A stretch of 64,000 nt of DNA from Amoebidium appalachense (Eukaryota > Ichthyosporea). Position 1 is the first letter of the stretch; the number at the start of each line of letters is the position of its first letter. This document shows positions 23,641 through 36,137 of this stretch, one piece after another. Location: assembly GCA_963693365.1 (NCBI GenBank), contig CAVNZM010000014.1:4092001-4156000 (forward strand), read 5' to 3'. Under the pieces are notes generated by a model. The model was given only the letters and a program-made list of their open reading frames with translations. It was not told where the DNA came from and ran no database searches. The translations under genes and the position numbers were made by a program.

Positions 23641-24540
23641 TGTGGCTTCCGTGCAGATGTCGGTGTACTATTGGCTGTGTGCGCTACCTTAGCAGCGTCA
23701 ACACTGTGTCTGTGACTCTGTTGGTTGGTGCATATGTGCACACGTGAGTGTGCGCAATTATACTTTAGCACGTGGTTGTCTTCGTGTGTTTGTGTGTATG
23801 TGCACACATACCGTCTGTGGACTCTCGTCCTTACATCTCTATCATAATTGTTCTATTCCATTCCCTCAGCTCTTGGCACATGTGCTTATGCGCTTGTGTG
23901 TGTGCTTGGGTGTACAAACAGGTCTGTGTGTTTGTGGCCCTGTGAGCTTTTGTGTGCCCCTCTGTGCGCTTAGCTCATGTGTTTGTCCTTGCAGGCGCAC
24001 AGCTGCACGTGTTCTCGTTAAGCGTGTGTGTGTGTGTGTGTGTGTAGCTACCCGTGTGCCTGTCTGTGTCTGTGTGAGTGTGGTGTGGTTCAGTGGGTCG
24101 ACCTGTGGCTGTGTGTGCGCGTATAATCCCGCCAGCCTCTACAACCCTGTGTGTGTGTGTGTGTGTGTTGGTGGTCAGGAAGCAGCCCGTTTCAGCGCTT
24201 TTCTGTGTGTGCCGGGGATTGAGAGAGTGAGAGGGAGAAAGAGAGGGTGGGAGGGTGGGAGGGTGGGGTGGAGAGGGGTTGATGGGGAGGGAGGGATGGA
24301 GGGAGAGGGGAGGGGGGGGGGGGGGGGGGGGGGGGGAGGGGGGGGGGGAGGGTTGGGCAGGTGCGTGATTGTGGGCGTGCTTGGTGTTTGTGTGGAAGAT
24401 GGGGTTTAGGTTTTTTGGGGGAAAGGGGGGTGGGGGGGAGGGAGTATTCGCCGTGATCGTGCATGTAGTGTGTGTGGTTGTGTGTGTGTGTGCGTGCGTG
24501 TGCGCCACATTTTTATTTTTATTTTTCTTTTCTTTTTTTT

Positions 24541-24571
<31 letters not shown>

Positions 24572-24817
24572 GGGGACGAAGGGAGGGAAGAGGAGGTCAT
24601 GGGACGGGGGACGAAATTGTGTGGTGTGTGCGTGCGTGTGTGTGGGCTGGGGGAGAGGGGGGGGAAGGGGGGGGAGGGAAGGAGGGGCTTGCTCAGGGCA
24701 CTTTGATTACGGCCCTTTCCTTGCTACAGTGCCCGGTCTGGGACGGGTAAATGCTAATTATTAGCAGGGCCAGATTGGGCATGTTTGTTGTCACCGTGTA
24801 TGCTCTATGGTTATGTC

Positions 24818-24973
24818 TACCCGGTGTATACTCCTGATGTCTTACACGGGGTGTACTCCTGATGTCTTGCACGGGGTATACTCCTGATGTCTTGCACGGG
24901 GTATACTCCTGATGTCTTACACGGGGTATACTCCTGATATCTACCGGGCGTATACCCCTGATATGTACCCGGT
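24818..24973. repeat. 25-bp minisatellite
   Basis: Six units of 'ggtatactcctgatgtcttg' plus 'cacgg'; the last two copies are shortened and diverged ('gatatctaccgg'). Confidence 0.9.
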
Positions 24974-25331
24974 CTAATGCACTTACTCTGGCATGCCCTC
25001 TGACTGGTGTTGTGGCCTACAGGTGATGGTCTGCACTGGCTGGCGAGGCTGGCACAAAAGGATTCTTGGTTTGACCCACCCACGCATGTGCTGTACAGAT
25101 GTGCACAGAGAGCACAGACACGGGTGGCATAAGCATCAAGCCCAGGGTGCATTCTGATGTCCCCTCCCTTTAAAACTTCAGAAACACACACGGCAACCAG
25201 CGAACGAACCGACCAACAACAAGGGCCACACATACTTGTTCCTGTCCATCGGGGCAGAGGTGCACATAAACACACGCAGATACACGCACACACATCACCC
25301 GAGGTGTGGGCACGCACGCACAGACACATTT

Positions 25332-25332
<1 letters not shown>

Positions 25333-25394
<62 letters not shown>

Positions 25395-25432
25395 CGCGCG
25401 CACACACACACACACACACACAACACACACGT

Positions 25433-25474
<42 letters not shown>
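25333..25474. repeat. (CA)n microsatellite
   Basis: About 140 bases of CA repeats with one 'catgcgcgcg' and one 'caacacacacgtgacac' interruption. Confidence 0.95.
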
Positions 25475-25477
<3 letters not shown>

Positions 25478-26509
25478 GTACACATGCAAGAATGATGGAT
25501 TTCTCTCTCGTTCTCTCTCTCTCTTTGATCGTGAAGATAAACAACTTTGCATGCCACCAGTGTCCGGTGGTGCACAAGTACTTGCTTGTCGCCATATCAA
25601 ATAGCACTTCGATTCCTGACAAGGTTTATTTTTTTAATTTTTTTTTTCAGTATGCATGACCTGCATGCATGGTGTCCCTTTGCACATGACTTTAATTATA
25701 AACTTATTAGGTTTAGTATATCAAGAAAAAGGTCACTACAAGTGTGTCTCAACTTACAGTCTCTATGGCATTGTCTCGATGCGACTACTGTGTTAGTGTC
25801 TTAGTTGTTGCCGAGCCTCTTGCTTGCCTATACGTAACAGTGGGTGTAAGTCTACAGTGGATGAACGTAGATTCACAAAATATATATTCGGCAAATACGT
25901 GCTGGTGGAATCCTATTGGCTGTCTGGTTACAGCCCATGGCAGATTACAGACCAGATGATCTGTATGAATATTTGAGGCCATGCCAGCAGTAAAGAGGGT
26001 CATGGTAATGTGCGGTGCACACGTGGCAGATGCATTTCTCCAACGTGCACCCTGCGTACAACCAATTCAACCCGTATACATCTATGTCCTTTTGAATTCA
26101 AATTAGTGCTGTCTCAAGAGCCAAACTCAAATCATGAAAAAGCACCCATTCCATATCTCTAAGCAACCTATCAACACACACTCTCACACATACACACAGA
26201 AATAGGAAAGAGGGCAAAACAAAGAAGAAGAAAGAACCTTCGTCTCCACAGATTCATTAAACGTTCATGCTGAAACGAGCAAACCAGCCCGTGTGTTGGA
26301 TTCGATTGTGGTGAACAGAAGGGTGGGGTGCTGACCTATTGACCGTATGGAGCGGCTAGGCTAATCAATGCGTGTTGATTCCCCAAAAAAGGTCTAGAAG
26401 GATCCAGAATGAACGGGTTGCCGCATGCTCACACGGGGATGCCCCCCTGCCAGCGGTTGGTGCCGCCCTGCAGGTTGCCCAGCAACGCAAACACTGCAAT
26501 GCACAGCAT

Positions 26510-26834
<325 letters not shown>

Positions 26835-27342
26835 CACGAGCGTCTTTTAGGTGTGCACATAGACAGATCCACACGCATGTGCACAAGTGTGGATCGTTTC
26901 TTTGTGTGTGTGTGTGTGCGTGCGTGTTTGTTTCATGTGGTGTGATTGGCGTCTCAGGCACTGTCATGTGCACGTACACGCACGTGTGTGTGTGTGCTTG
27001 CATGTTCACGTGCATCATGAGCATGTACTCGTGTGGCTGTGGATACAGTCGAGGGGGGTTCATGTTGTGCTGTTGACCACACACATGCCAGTCCTATGAG
27101 CATACAGGTGTGCTCATACACACACACTCTCCCAAGTGTGCTGGTAAGTGCGTCTGTCTGCTTGCATATGATAGCATACGCACACCCGTGCGTCTTTTTG
27201 AAACCGTGTGGGTATGTGTATGTGTGTGTGTGCGCGCGCGCGCCGCATGTGAGCGAGTGTGAGTGAGTGAGTGTGTGTGTGCCCGCGCGTGGGCTCGGGT
27301 GTGCGTGTGCGTCTGCATGTATGTGTGCACATGTGCATGTGT

Positions 27343-27603
27343 TTACTGTGCCTGTATGCCCCTACCCTTTGATATCAGCACCAGTGCCTGGTCTATTGTG
27401 TCTCTTGCAGCACTGTAGTTTGTCTTCAAATCCATCACCACCACCAGCCGCACAACGTCACTAACCTGCAACCCCCTGTCAGCTCCCTCCCTCCCCCCCC
27501 CCCCCCCCCCCTCTTACCTGGCAGACCAGCACCCTCCTGCTGCCTCCCAGTATGGCCGTGGCCACTCTGTCGTTGACAAGCGCCTCTGTAACAACATTCA
27601 GCA

Positions 27604-27638
<35 letters not shown>

Positions 27639-27729
27639 AAATACACACCACCACCACCACCACCACTACTACTTACTACACACACACACACCTGCCCACC
27701 CACCCAAGGCACACACACACACAACCAAC

Positions 27730-27765
<36 letters not shown>

Positions 27766-28572
27766 TGCCGCGGCGCCCACGGTTACATACGTAGCTCTAT
27801 GCAGTAGCCCACGAATGCATCCAAATTAGCCACCAGTGCCAGCTGGTCTAATGGCTGGGTGGCATGCAACAGGCTGTGCTCTTGTGTCAGCCCACACCAC
27901 TCCACCCCGTGTGCCTGCGCCACTGCAAACCCACCCAGTCAGCACTTTGGTCCATGTGACTGTAGTTACCTCGCATATGATTGGAAAAATATGATCAGCT
28001 GAAGTAAAACTAAGGGAAAACGATTCAATCCCCAAGCGACATAAAGGGGCCGGTCCAGACACACGTAGGGTTGTGGGTCCTGATTTTTGGGTTTCGTTTT
28101 TTTTTTTGGGTAAAATATATCAAATACTGTATTCTTTAGCAGGTTATGTGAGCGTTCTCCCTATACCTAAGAGCTACCGGTGTATAGAAATTTCTCCCCA
28201 GTCTCCAAGTGCCAGCTTTGCCCCTCCCCCCCCCCCTCCCCCTCCCCCCCATCCCCCTCCCCCCTCCCCCCCCCATCCCCCCTCCCCCCCCTTACCTTCC
28301 CCCCCCCCTCCCCCCCCCCCCCCCCCCCCCCTCTTACCGTCCCTGAGGATGGGCCTGACGGCATTTCTTATTGCCTCAGCCATCCTCGCGTGGAAGGCAG
28401 CAAATGTGGCCTCCTTGACGGCACCCAGCCTGTCCCCCCCCAGTGTGCCCCCGTACGTGTCGACAAACACACGCAGCAGCTCCGTAGCTACTATCCGTCT
28501 GCATGGCAAACACGGTCATAAAATATGCCCCCCCCAACACACACACAAACACATAAAGAAAAACACAACTAT

Positions 28573-28606
<34 letters not shown>

Positions 28607-28711
28607 ACCACACACACACACACAGCTATGCCCTCTTTTCCCCCCCTCATTGCACACACACAAAGAGAAATACAGCCATGCCCCCCCCCCCCCCCCCCCC
28701 CCCTTCCCCCC

Positions 28712-28772
<61 letters not shown>

Positions 28773-28919
28773 AGCCAATCCCCCCCCCCCCCCCCCCCCC
28801 AAGAAAAAAAAACAAAAAAAAAACACACACACACAAAAAGAAACACAGCCTTCCCCCCCTCCCCTCTCCCCCCTCCCCCTCTTTCCAACCCACACACACA
28901 ATACAAGGAAACACAGCCA

Positions 28920-28967
<48 letters not shown>

Positions 28968-29362
28968 GAAAGAAAGCACACACACACACAGACATACACA
29001 GCCATGCCCCCCTCCACCAACCCCCCTCCCTCCCCCCCCCCCCTCCCCCCCAGGGACACACACACAAAGAAATACACTGCCATGCCCCCTTCCCCCCTGC
29101 CCATTCCTCCCCTTCCCCCTCCCCCTCCCCCTGGGCACACACACACACACACAAAGGAAGACACAGCCATGCCCCCCCTCCTCCCTCCTCTCCTGCCGCC
29201 CCCCCCCCCCCCCCCCTCCCCCACCCCCGCGCACCCACACGCACCCGAAGGCCTCGCCGTCGTCCTTGTCATGGAACAGGGCACACACCACCTTCGTCTT
29301 GCTGCCGTCCACACAGATCGACACCCCCACTGCACACCCCCCCTTAGTCAACATTCACCAAC

Positions 29363-29408
<46 letters not shown>

Positions 29409-29899
29409 ACCAGGCAGGCACACACACCCGTAGCCAGCTCGATGTATGAGGGGGGGTGGCCCACACAATCCCTGCACATCTGGTTGACGGCTGTCATCAG
29501 GTTGCCCATGGCCCGGCTCCTCTCCTGCCCCCCCACATGGTTATGCTTGCACGTGCACATGCATGATATTGAAAGGGAGGGGCGGGGGGGGGGGGGGGGG
29601 GGGGGAGAGGGGGGGGGGGTGGAGAAAGGGCGGGTGGGGCAAAGGGGTGGGGTGGGGGGCTGAAGGGGGAGAGAGGGAAGGCCTGAGGGGGGGGAAGGAG
29701 AAGGAGAGGCCGAAGGAGAGGAGAAGGGAGAGTGGGAGGGGAACGGAGGGAGAGAGGTGGGGAGAGAGAAACAGGGGAGGAGGAGGGCCCGGGGAGGTGG
29801 GGGGGGGGGGGGGGGAGGCACCTTGTCCCACAGGGGCACAAACTCCTTGCTGTAGAGGGTCAGGCCACCATCGTTGCAGATCAACATGTGGCGCAGCAT
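27343..29899 (-). CDS. Unidentified 247-aa protein with longin-like N-terminus
   Basis: Seven exons whose phases close exactly: 29899-29822, 29524-29428, 29329-29245, 28498-28338, 27922-27791, 27585-27518, 27465-27343. It starts MLRHMLICNDGGLTLYSKEF, like the first strand-turn-strand of longin-type domains (adaptor sigma chains, Mon1/HPS/Fuz families). A helix follows (ERSRAMGNLMTAVNQM), then strands VGVSICVDGSKTKVVCALFH and a long helix (EAFGRIVATELLRVFVDTYG), which fits that fold. The second half contains ATFAAFHARMAEAIRNAVRP, ATAILGGSRRVLVCQ and VVRLVVVMDLKTNYSAARDT. I do not recognise the family; a membrane-traffic or small-GTPase-regulator role is only a guess from the fold. An acceptor-like 'tgtgcag' five bases before the ATG suggests a 5' UTR intron. 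Introns are almost entirely poly-C/CA (plus strand) repeats. Confidence 0.7.
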
Positions 29900-30208
29900 G
29901 GTGCCTGCACACCAACCAGACAGGGTTAGAGGGGGGACTGTTGTGTGAGGGCATCGAGGGTGGGACAAAAGGGTAGGTTGGGAGAAACAAACACAGAGTG
30001 GTTGCTGGAAATGAATAGAAACGCCCTGGAGGGAAGGGGGAGAGGAGGGTGGGAAGGGGGGGGGGGGGGGGGGAGGGGGAGGGGGGGGTTTGCAGGTAAA
30101 AGAGGAAGAGGAATGAGACACTGACCAATAGCTGTGACGGGCTGAAAAGGATGGGAGAAAAGAGAGGGTGTGTGTGTGTGTCTGTGTGTCTGTCAGTGTG
30201 TGTGTGTG

Positions 30209-30252
<44 letters not shown>

Positions 30253-31717
30253 GTGTGCATGTGTTTGTGAGTGAATGTGTGTGTGTGTGTGCGTGTGTGT
30301 GCATGTGTTGTGTGTGTTGTGCGCATGTGTTTGTGAGCGAGCAAGCACACACACACGCGCGGGCGCGCAGGCGGGCGCGCGGGCGGGCACGCGCGTGTGT
30401 GTGGGCAGGTGTGGGTGTGGATAAGCAAGAAAGGAAAACGAGCCACTGAGGTTTGCAGGTGAACTGGTGAGGAAGTGAGTGGAGCTGTTGGCAGGGTGCT
30501 GTGTGCGTGTGCTGAAGGGGGAAGGGCAGCAGGCATACAGCACACGCCCTGCCAGCCCTGCACCCCTCTGTGTTCCACTTCAGCCACCTGCCTGCTTTAT
30601 CCCCCCAGCAAGAAAGAAATTGCGAAGTGGGAATAGCACTAGAGTGTACAAGCGAGACTAAGCCGAACTTTGAAGCCAACAATCCCACCAAACACTTGCT
30701 TAGATGCTATGTGGGAATACACGCCGAGGGAGGGCCCACCGTTGAAAAGGCGCCGTGCAGGCCGGCACGTGCGCGCACACGGGTCAGCGCCGGGCAGCCG
30801 AGTGGGCCGCAGCAAGCAGTCGGCTGGCTGCGAGGGACTCCGCTGGTTGCCTGCCTGCTGCGACACTGCTCCACAAAGGCTGGGCTGACTGGCCGGATGA
30901 AAGACTGGCAAGCAAGAGAAAAGCACACTAGACGGCTGGGCAAAGTGTATCTATGTGTGTGTGAATATGTAGGTATATATGTATGTATACATGCCAACTT
31001 GTGTGTGTGTGTGTGTGTGCGTGTGTGTGAGTGAGTGTGAGTGTGGGTTAGCAAGGAAACCTTCGTGTGTGTGTGTGCTCGTTGAGCTGGATGGCGGCAG
31101 TATGAAAGTATGCAGGATACCGGCCTGCGCAGCAACGTGCACAGCGAAGAGGGCTACAATAACAGCACACACACAGAATATAAGCGCTCAGTCAACATAG
31201 CAAACAAAAAGACGTAGGAGACGACGTCGAACGTCTCGCGCCCAAAATCATTTGGGCCATTGGCTTACATGGCCGATCCGGCGATGACTTTATTGGTGAC
31301 TGACGCACCACTGTGGCACGCACGGCCGGCCAGCGGCTGCCGGCCGGGTAAAGACAAAGGCAGCTGACAAATGCCTCGGCAAGACGAAAAAGAAGGGCTG
31401 AACGGAACATGTACAAGTAGTTTTTAATAGTAACGGCTATCAGAGGTATGTGCTACATGGTGCATACTAGGCTACAAGGAATTAAAATAGAAGAAAAAGG
31501 GCGACCATGAGGTACCGGCAGACCAACTATAAGCTAACCCTTCAAGGCATCTAAAAGAGTGGACTATATGAAGAACATATGGGAATAACATTCATTCCAA
31601 TGATTCGATAGTGCATGTTGTGCGACAATATAGCCACTTCCTAAGCAAGAGCGTTACTACTTCAAGGAACCCAGCGAGGGAACCACACCTAAAAGACAAA
31701 CGTAAGGACACACAGCA
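29900..31717. other. Spacer between the longin-like and DUF1769-like genes
   Basis: 1.8 kb. GT microsatellites at 30168-30330 and 31000-31075, a GCGC-rich stretch at 30355-30395, and ordinary DNA near 31200-31700. It should contain the promoter of the longin-like gene (minus strand). No exon recognised. Confidence 0.5.
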
Positions 31718-32765
31718 TTAAACCACGGTGTTCTGCAGCTCAAAGTTCAGCAGGTAGCGCTTCTGCAGCTTGCTGTGTGGGCCCCTATAGTCTTTGGGCA
31801 GGGCATAGGCCACCAGGCGCACAGCCTTATCCCCCCAGAAGTAGCGCAGGCTGGTGTCGGACACACCGGGCAGGTTACACAGCCGCCACTTGTGGAAGTC
31901 TGCATACATCTGGTGCAGGCTGAACGAGTAGATGCTGCCCAGCTCAAACGAGGTCACCCTTGCACGTTCTGCCTTGGTCAGAGTCTCAGGAAACTCGTGC
32001 AGGCCCATGGCGGGTGACTGTGCACATGGGGGGGTGACCACCAGGCGGTCCACCAGGTTGCCCAGGGGGGCCACTATGTGTGCATCCTCGCCTGAAGGGT
32101 CGTCTGACCCCACGGACAGAAAGACCCCGGGGCACAGCCGCTGGATTGATGCGCTCACCAGAGCCACAAGCACACGCACAAGGCGGCCCATGTGCACGTG
32201 CCCGGGTATCTCCAGGCCCACAAACACCTGCGCGTGCAAGGCGGGTAAGTACACAGTCAGTGCTGGCTATTATGCAGGATACAGGTGTACGGATGTTGAG
32301 GGGAATCGACCTGTCCACAAGCAGCCTACTGCAAGGGAGCACAGGCACGCTGAACCGAGTAGCCAATATGTACTAATTTCAGTAACTAATGGGCTGCCAC
32401 CCGCATCCACACCCACATCCATCAAACATAAGAGGTAGCACTTCACCAGCAAGCTACCAGACAGAGAGCACAGGCAGCAGGCACCTCACCTGGTCGTCAG
32501 CAGCCAGGTTGCGGAAGCAGCCCTGCACCTGCACCTCAAACACACGGCGGCGGCCCTCAAAGTATTCCGCATAGGGCTCCCTGTCGGTGTTTGTGCGCAC
32601 TTTGAACAACACGTGGCCCTCAAAGTGCTCCGACCGGAACGCAGTCGGCGTCAGGCCGTTGACCGGGACTCTTCTGTCTTTATGGCCACCCAGCACGTTG
32701 GTGATGACTAGTGGCTCGGCCTCAGCAGCCACTACAGGGCGCCTCTTTGGTTTGTGGTCGAACAT
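31718..32765 (-). CDS. DUF1769-like protein
   Basis: Two exons, 32765-32490 and 32227-31718, joined in phase 0 (261 aa). Landmarks: FEGHVLFKVRTN, EYFEGRRRVFEVQVQGCF, VFVGLEIPGHVHMGRLVR, GVFLSVGSDDPSGEDAHIVA, PLGNLVDRLVVTPP, SIYSFSLHQMYADFHKWRL and DTSLRYFWGDKAVRLVAYAL. This order matches the DUF1769 (PF08588, UPF0590) family, known mainly from fungi and some protists, of unknown function. The ATG at 32765 is the first in frame, with A at -3; the frame is open upstream, but only to a GTG. The short intron (262 bases) is free of the repeats that fill other genes' introns. Confidence 0.75.
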
Positions 32766-35700
32766 ATTGCACGGCCGTTCCGCAGTGCTGCAAACACCCC
32801 CACACAGCACGTGCACGTGTGTGGCACAGACCGTAGTAGGCTCAACACTACAGTAATAGCTAATATGCTACCGGGTAGTTTGTATGCATGCACTGTCAGT
32901 ATCGCGGTGTGGCTAGAGTCTTGCTGCAACCTGCAGGCGGCTGATAATACTTGAAATCTAAGACTCGGACAGTGGTAGACCTGTTGGACCGAAGTTCGCT
33001 GTGTGGGCAGACTGAGTGCAGAATGGAAAAAGGTTGACGAAGTGATATTGTTGCAAGTGGCTGGGCTCCCATGTAAAGTTTAGAAGAGTGAAGTGACTCC
33101 CTGTGGCGGATCCCTATTTATATGCCGGCCGTCCTCATAAAAATGTTTTTCGGTGAGCCATGCTGCCTGTGAGGCTGTGACCATTGTGATGAGTCATGAA
33201 TCGTTCATGGGAAGGGATGACGTGACGTCACGTGCGTGCGAAGTGCAGACCTCGAGATAATGAGACTATCGCACACACCTGTGTACATGTATATGTCACA
33301 TATGGGTGGAAGCTTATGTAGTGTTTGACACGCTGTATAATATACTGGGCACTCGCTTGTACAGTAGCCACGTCGTTATAAGCCATTTTCTTTGCCGACT
33401 CTGGCAGGCACAGTGTGCCGCGGCCCTTGGTTGTCACATGGGCTGGGGCATCCCCCGAGGTTTGTGCCACGGTCGACCCTGGTTGGCTTAGAACGCATCG
33501 GCCGCGGGGCGGTGCGTCATCGCCACATCCACGCGTACACTGTTCACAGCGCTTGTGCCTGCAAAGGCCGGCGGCCCCGCACACTGCTGCCGCTAACTTC
33601 CCCGCGCAGGGTCGACGCAACAAGACCTCCTTATCTCCCGAGGGAGAAAAGGAGGCCTTGGCAGGACGTCACGATCGAGTGTCCAACGGAGTAGTTTTGG
33701 TGACCGGACCGGTGCCAGCCACGAATGGCACAGATCGATGGCATATGCATTGTGCTCCCCCCCTCCCCCTGCAACCCGCGTGACCCTGCCAGAGTCACTC
33801 CGACCTCAGGCCCTCCATAGCTCCACCCCGCACACTCGAGCTGTAAGACCGAGTTATTTTCGAAAAATCAGGTGCCTTGGGCTATCTGAAAGCATCGTGC
33901 AAAACACGTGGTACTGTTACCAATTGAGGCTGCAGCTGTTTTTATGTGGTCATAATCTCGGGGTCTGATCATGATGAAAGGCCCCTCGGATGAAATTTAG
34001 GTCTCTTGACCCGAACGTCATATTCTAAGGGAACCAAAAAACATTTATTTGTAGTCGATTCAGTTTCATCATTTTGTTTGACGGCCAGTGAAAGGATTGG
34101 CCATAAGGAGGGACACAGGACCTCACATAACTTAGTTGCCTGTCACGACTGGGGTCAGTTAGCCTGAATGGCTTTTAATCAGCCATTCCGTATGGTGATT
34201 AAGCTTAAGTTATGTCCTCAAGTTAATAGGGCTTTCCCCTCCCCCTCACACACGTACAGCTTCTTTTTCTTTTCCTTTTTTTGCTTGCATGCCATTTTAG
34301 GAGCAGGCCACCCTGAAATCAGCTGCAGGGTTGTAAATACAGCTACTTCTGCAAACCTTTGTTTCGAGCAATGTGTGTGTGTGTACAGGCGATCGAACAG
34401 TTCATGTTTATTTGATCGTGTTTTATTTATTGGCTTTTGGTTTGTAAGAAACACCTTCCTCTCTTTCGAAAAGGTATGAGGCACACTTGGGGGTAGGAAA
34501 TAGGCACATATTTACAGTTGCTGCACCGCAGTGAGGTGACGACGACTGCCTCGAGGGTCTCACAGGGAGCAAGGCCAGCTTTGCAGCGGTGAGGATGTAG
34601 TTCAGTTACCTGCTGCAGTTGTTCCAAACATAGAAGGTGGGTGCCTGTCCTTACACAAGGTCATAGATTCAAACCGATATACGCTCCTATAAAGTGCACA
34701 ATATTTGAACAACGCGCAGTGCAGATTGAAAAAAAAAAGTTGATGGCGTGCTGGTGAAATAAATAAAGCCAGGACCTCTCTACATGACCTGATAGTGTAT
34801 ACTTATGCACACGAACCACACAAAGGCAAAAAAAGTGGCCGTTACGGAGCAAGCGCTTGCACCGGGAGCTCCACCATATTGTAAGTCGGAATACATGTAC
34901 ATGCGAGCTGCGAACACTGGCTCGTTTCAAAGCTGTCTGGCAACGATTGTTTCCACAGAAAAAGAAGACAACTATTCCACAGAAAAAGGAGACTTTTATT
35001 CCAAGCGGCCAAACGCCCCACAACAACTACCGTGAAACACTGCAGCGCTTGCCCGAGTTGTCCAACTTATCTGTCCACAAAATGCTTCCATACCTTTATC
35101 CATTGTGAAACAAACAACAGAGAGTCAGCGGCCTCTACAGCGGCCGAGTGACCACGGCCATCTTGAGCAGCAGCTGTTCAAGATGGCCTGGACACAGCAG
35201 CCTCTACAGCGGCCCGGCCTGTGATCTGATCACTCGGTATGAGCATGCGTGAGCCAATCAACGTGGCGATCGCAATCGATCAGCATCAAAAATCTTCGGT
35301 TCGGGTCAGCCTGACTGTGAATCTGTCAAGCCCATGCAGCATCAAAAGCACAGTATATGTGGCAGTAGGTTGTTTAGCCTGAGTATTTTCGATGTCTCAA
35401 AATTATTTATTGCAGCACTTAGTGCGTATAGACGAAAAGGTATAGTCCTTCTATGATTCGTGAAGAAATTTGCCTGGGCTGGCCCGATCCGAAACGAGCA
35501 TGTCGGGCCACCGGCCCAGCACCCGATCCACGGCTGCGATTGGACCGTAACATAAGAGCTGGGAGCCAGCAGCCCAGTCTCACTTTGTAGCCGTTCGGAA
35601 ACGGAACACAAGTTGTCACTTGAAAGCTACAATAGCCTCTGGACACTTGCAAAGGCGACACTTGCAAAGGCAGGCTCAGGTGGAATACGAAACATCTAGG

Positions 35701-35930
35701 CCGACGCGAGAACTGACCTATAGACGAACGGCACAGCTACACCACTCCTGTACGTCGCACTTTCAACACTGACAGCAGCAAATGTGTTTGTGCCAGTAAT
35801 CTCACCCTGGCCTTTGTGCCCCCCAACATGTGTTGCTAATCTGCTTGGACGTCGACCCCCCTTGACGCGTGCTGCAGTCCCCCCTCAACCTAACTCTCAT
35901 ACAACTTACCGAGCGAGCGCAACCGAGAAG
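32766..35930. other. Spacer: promoter region, then no gene
   Basis: After the DUF1769 promoter (to about 33250) nothing gene-like is visible for 2.7 kb. A hairpin of 11-base arms, 'ggccatcttga' (35156-35166) and its complement (35178-35188), lies within a partly duplicated segment containing 'cctctacagcggcc' twice. Confidence 0.5.
33115..33122 (-). promoter_or_regulatory. TATA box, DUF1769-like gene
   Basis: Minus-strand TATAAATA about 350 bases upstream of the ATG. About 100 bases further upstream a 'gacgtgacgtcacgtg' cluster (33219-33234) combines CRE-like and E-box motifs, and 'gatgagtcatg' (about 33189) resembles an AP-1 site. Confidence 0.5.
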
Positions 35931-36137
35931 ATGTTGACGGGCCTGGGCAGTGCCGTTGCGAACGCGGCTGGGATAGTGGCTGCTACGGGTGTGTTTGTCG
36001 TGGGTGTGCAGGGCAAGGCCAAGACAGCAAGGGCCCCGCAGCCAGCCGTGGGCTGTGCCCTGCAGTGCGCCCAGCAGCCCGCAAAGAACCGCGCCGCAGA
36101 GCTGGGCGTGGTGCTGACGCCCTGGCACCCGTCGTAG
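35931..36137 (+). CDS. Hypothetical 68-aa protein, one membrane segment
   Basis: ATG in a purine-rich context (GAGAAGATG). The N-terminus is hydrophobic (AVANAAGIVAATGVFVVGV, about residues 9-27), followed by a basic, Ala/Gln-rich tail with two Cys. It could be a signal anchor or mitochondrial inner-membrane segment. No family recognised. It stands alone, with CCAAT-type GC-rich sequence upstream and an ATAATAAA-like motif near 36499. It may be a chance ORF. Confidence 0.3.
   Translation: MLTGLGSAVANAAGIVAATGVFVVGVQGKAKTARAPQPAVGCALQCAQQPAKNRAAELGVVLTPWHPS

Noticed and set aside
23641-24050. Final MZT1 exon at 23657 or 23992
   Set aside because: Both acceptors keep frame but neither gives a short tail typical of MZT1 before a stop, so no coordinates were assigned.
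24818-24973. Possible CRISPR array (regular 25-bp repeats)
   Set aside because: Units are directly adjacent without unique spacers, and the genome is eukaryotic; it is a minisatellite.
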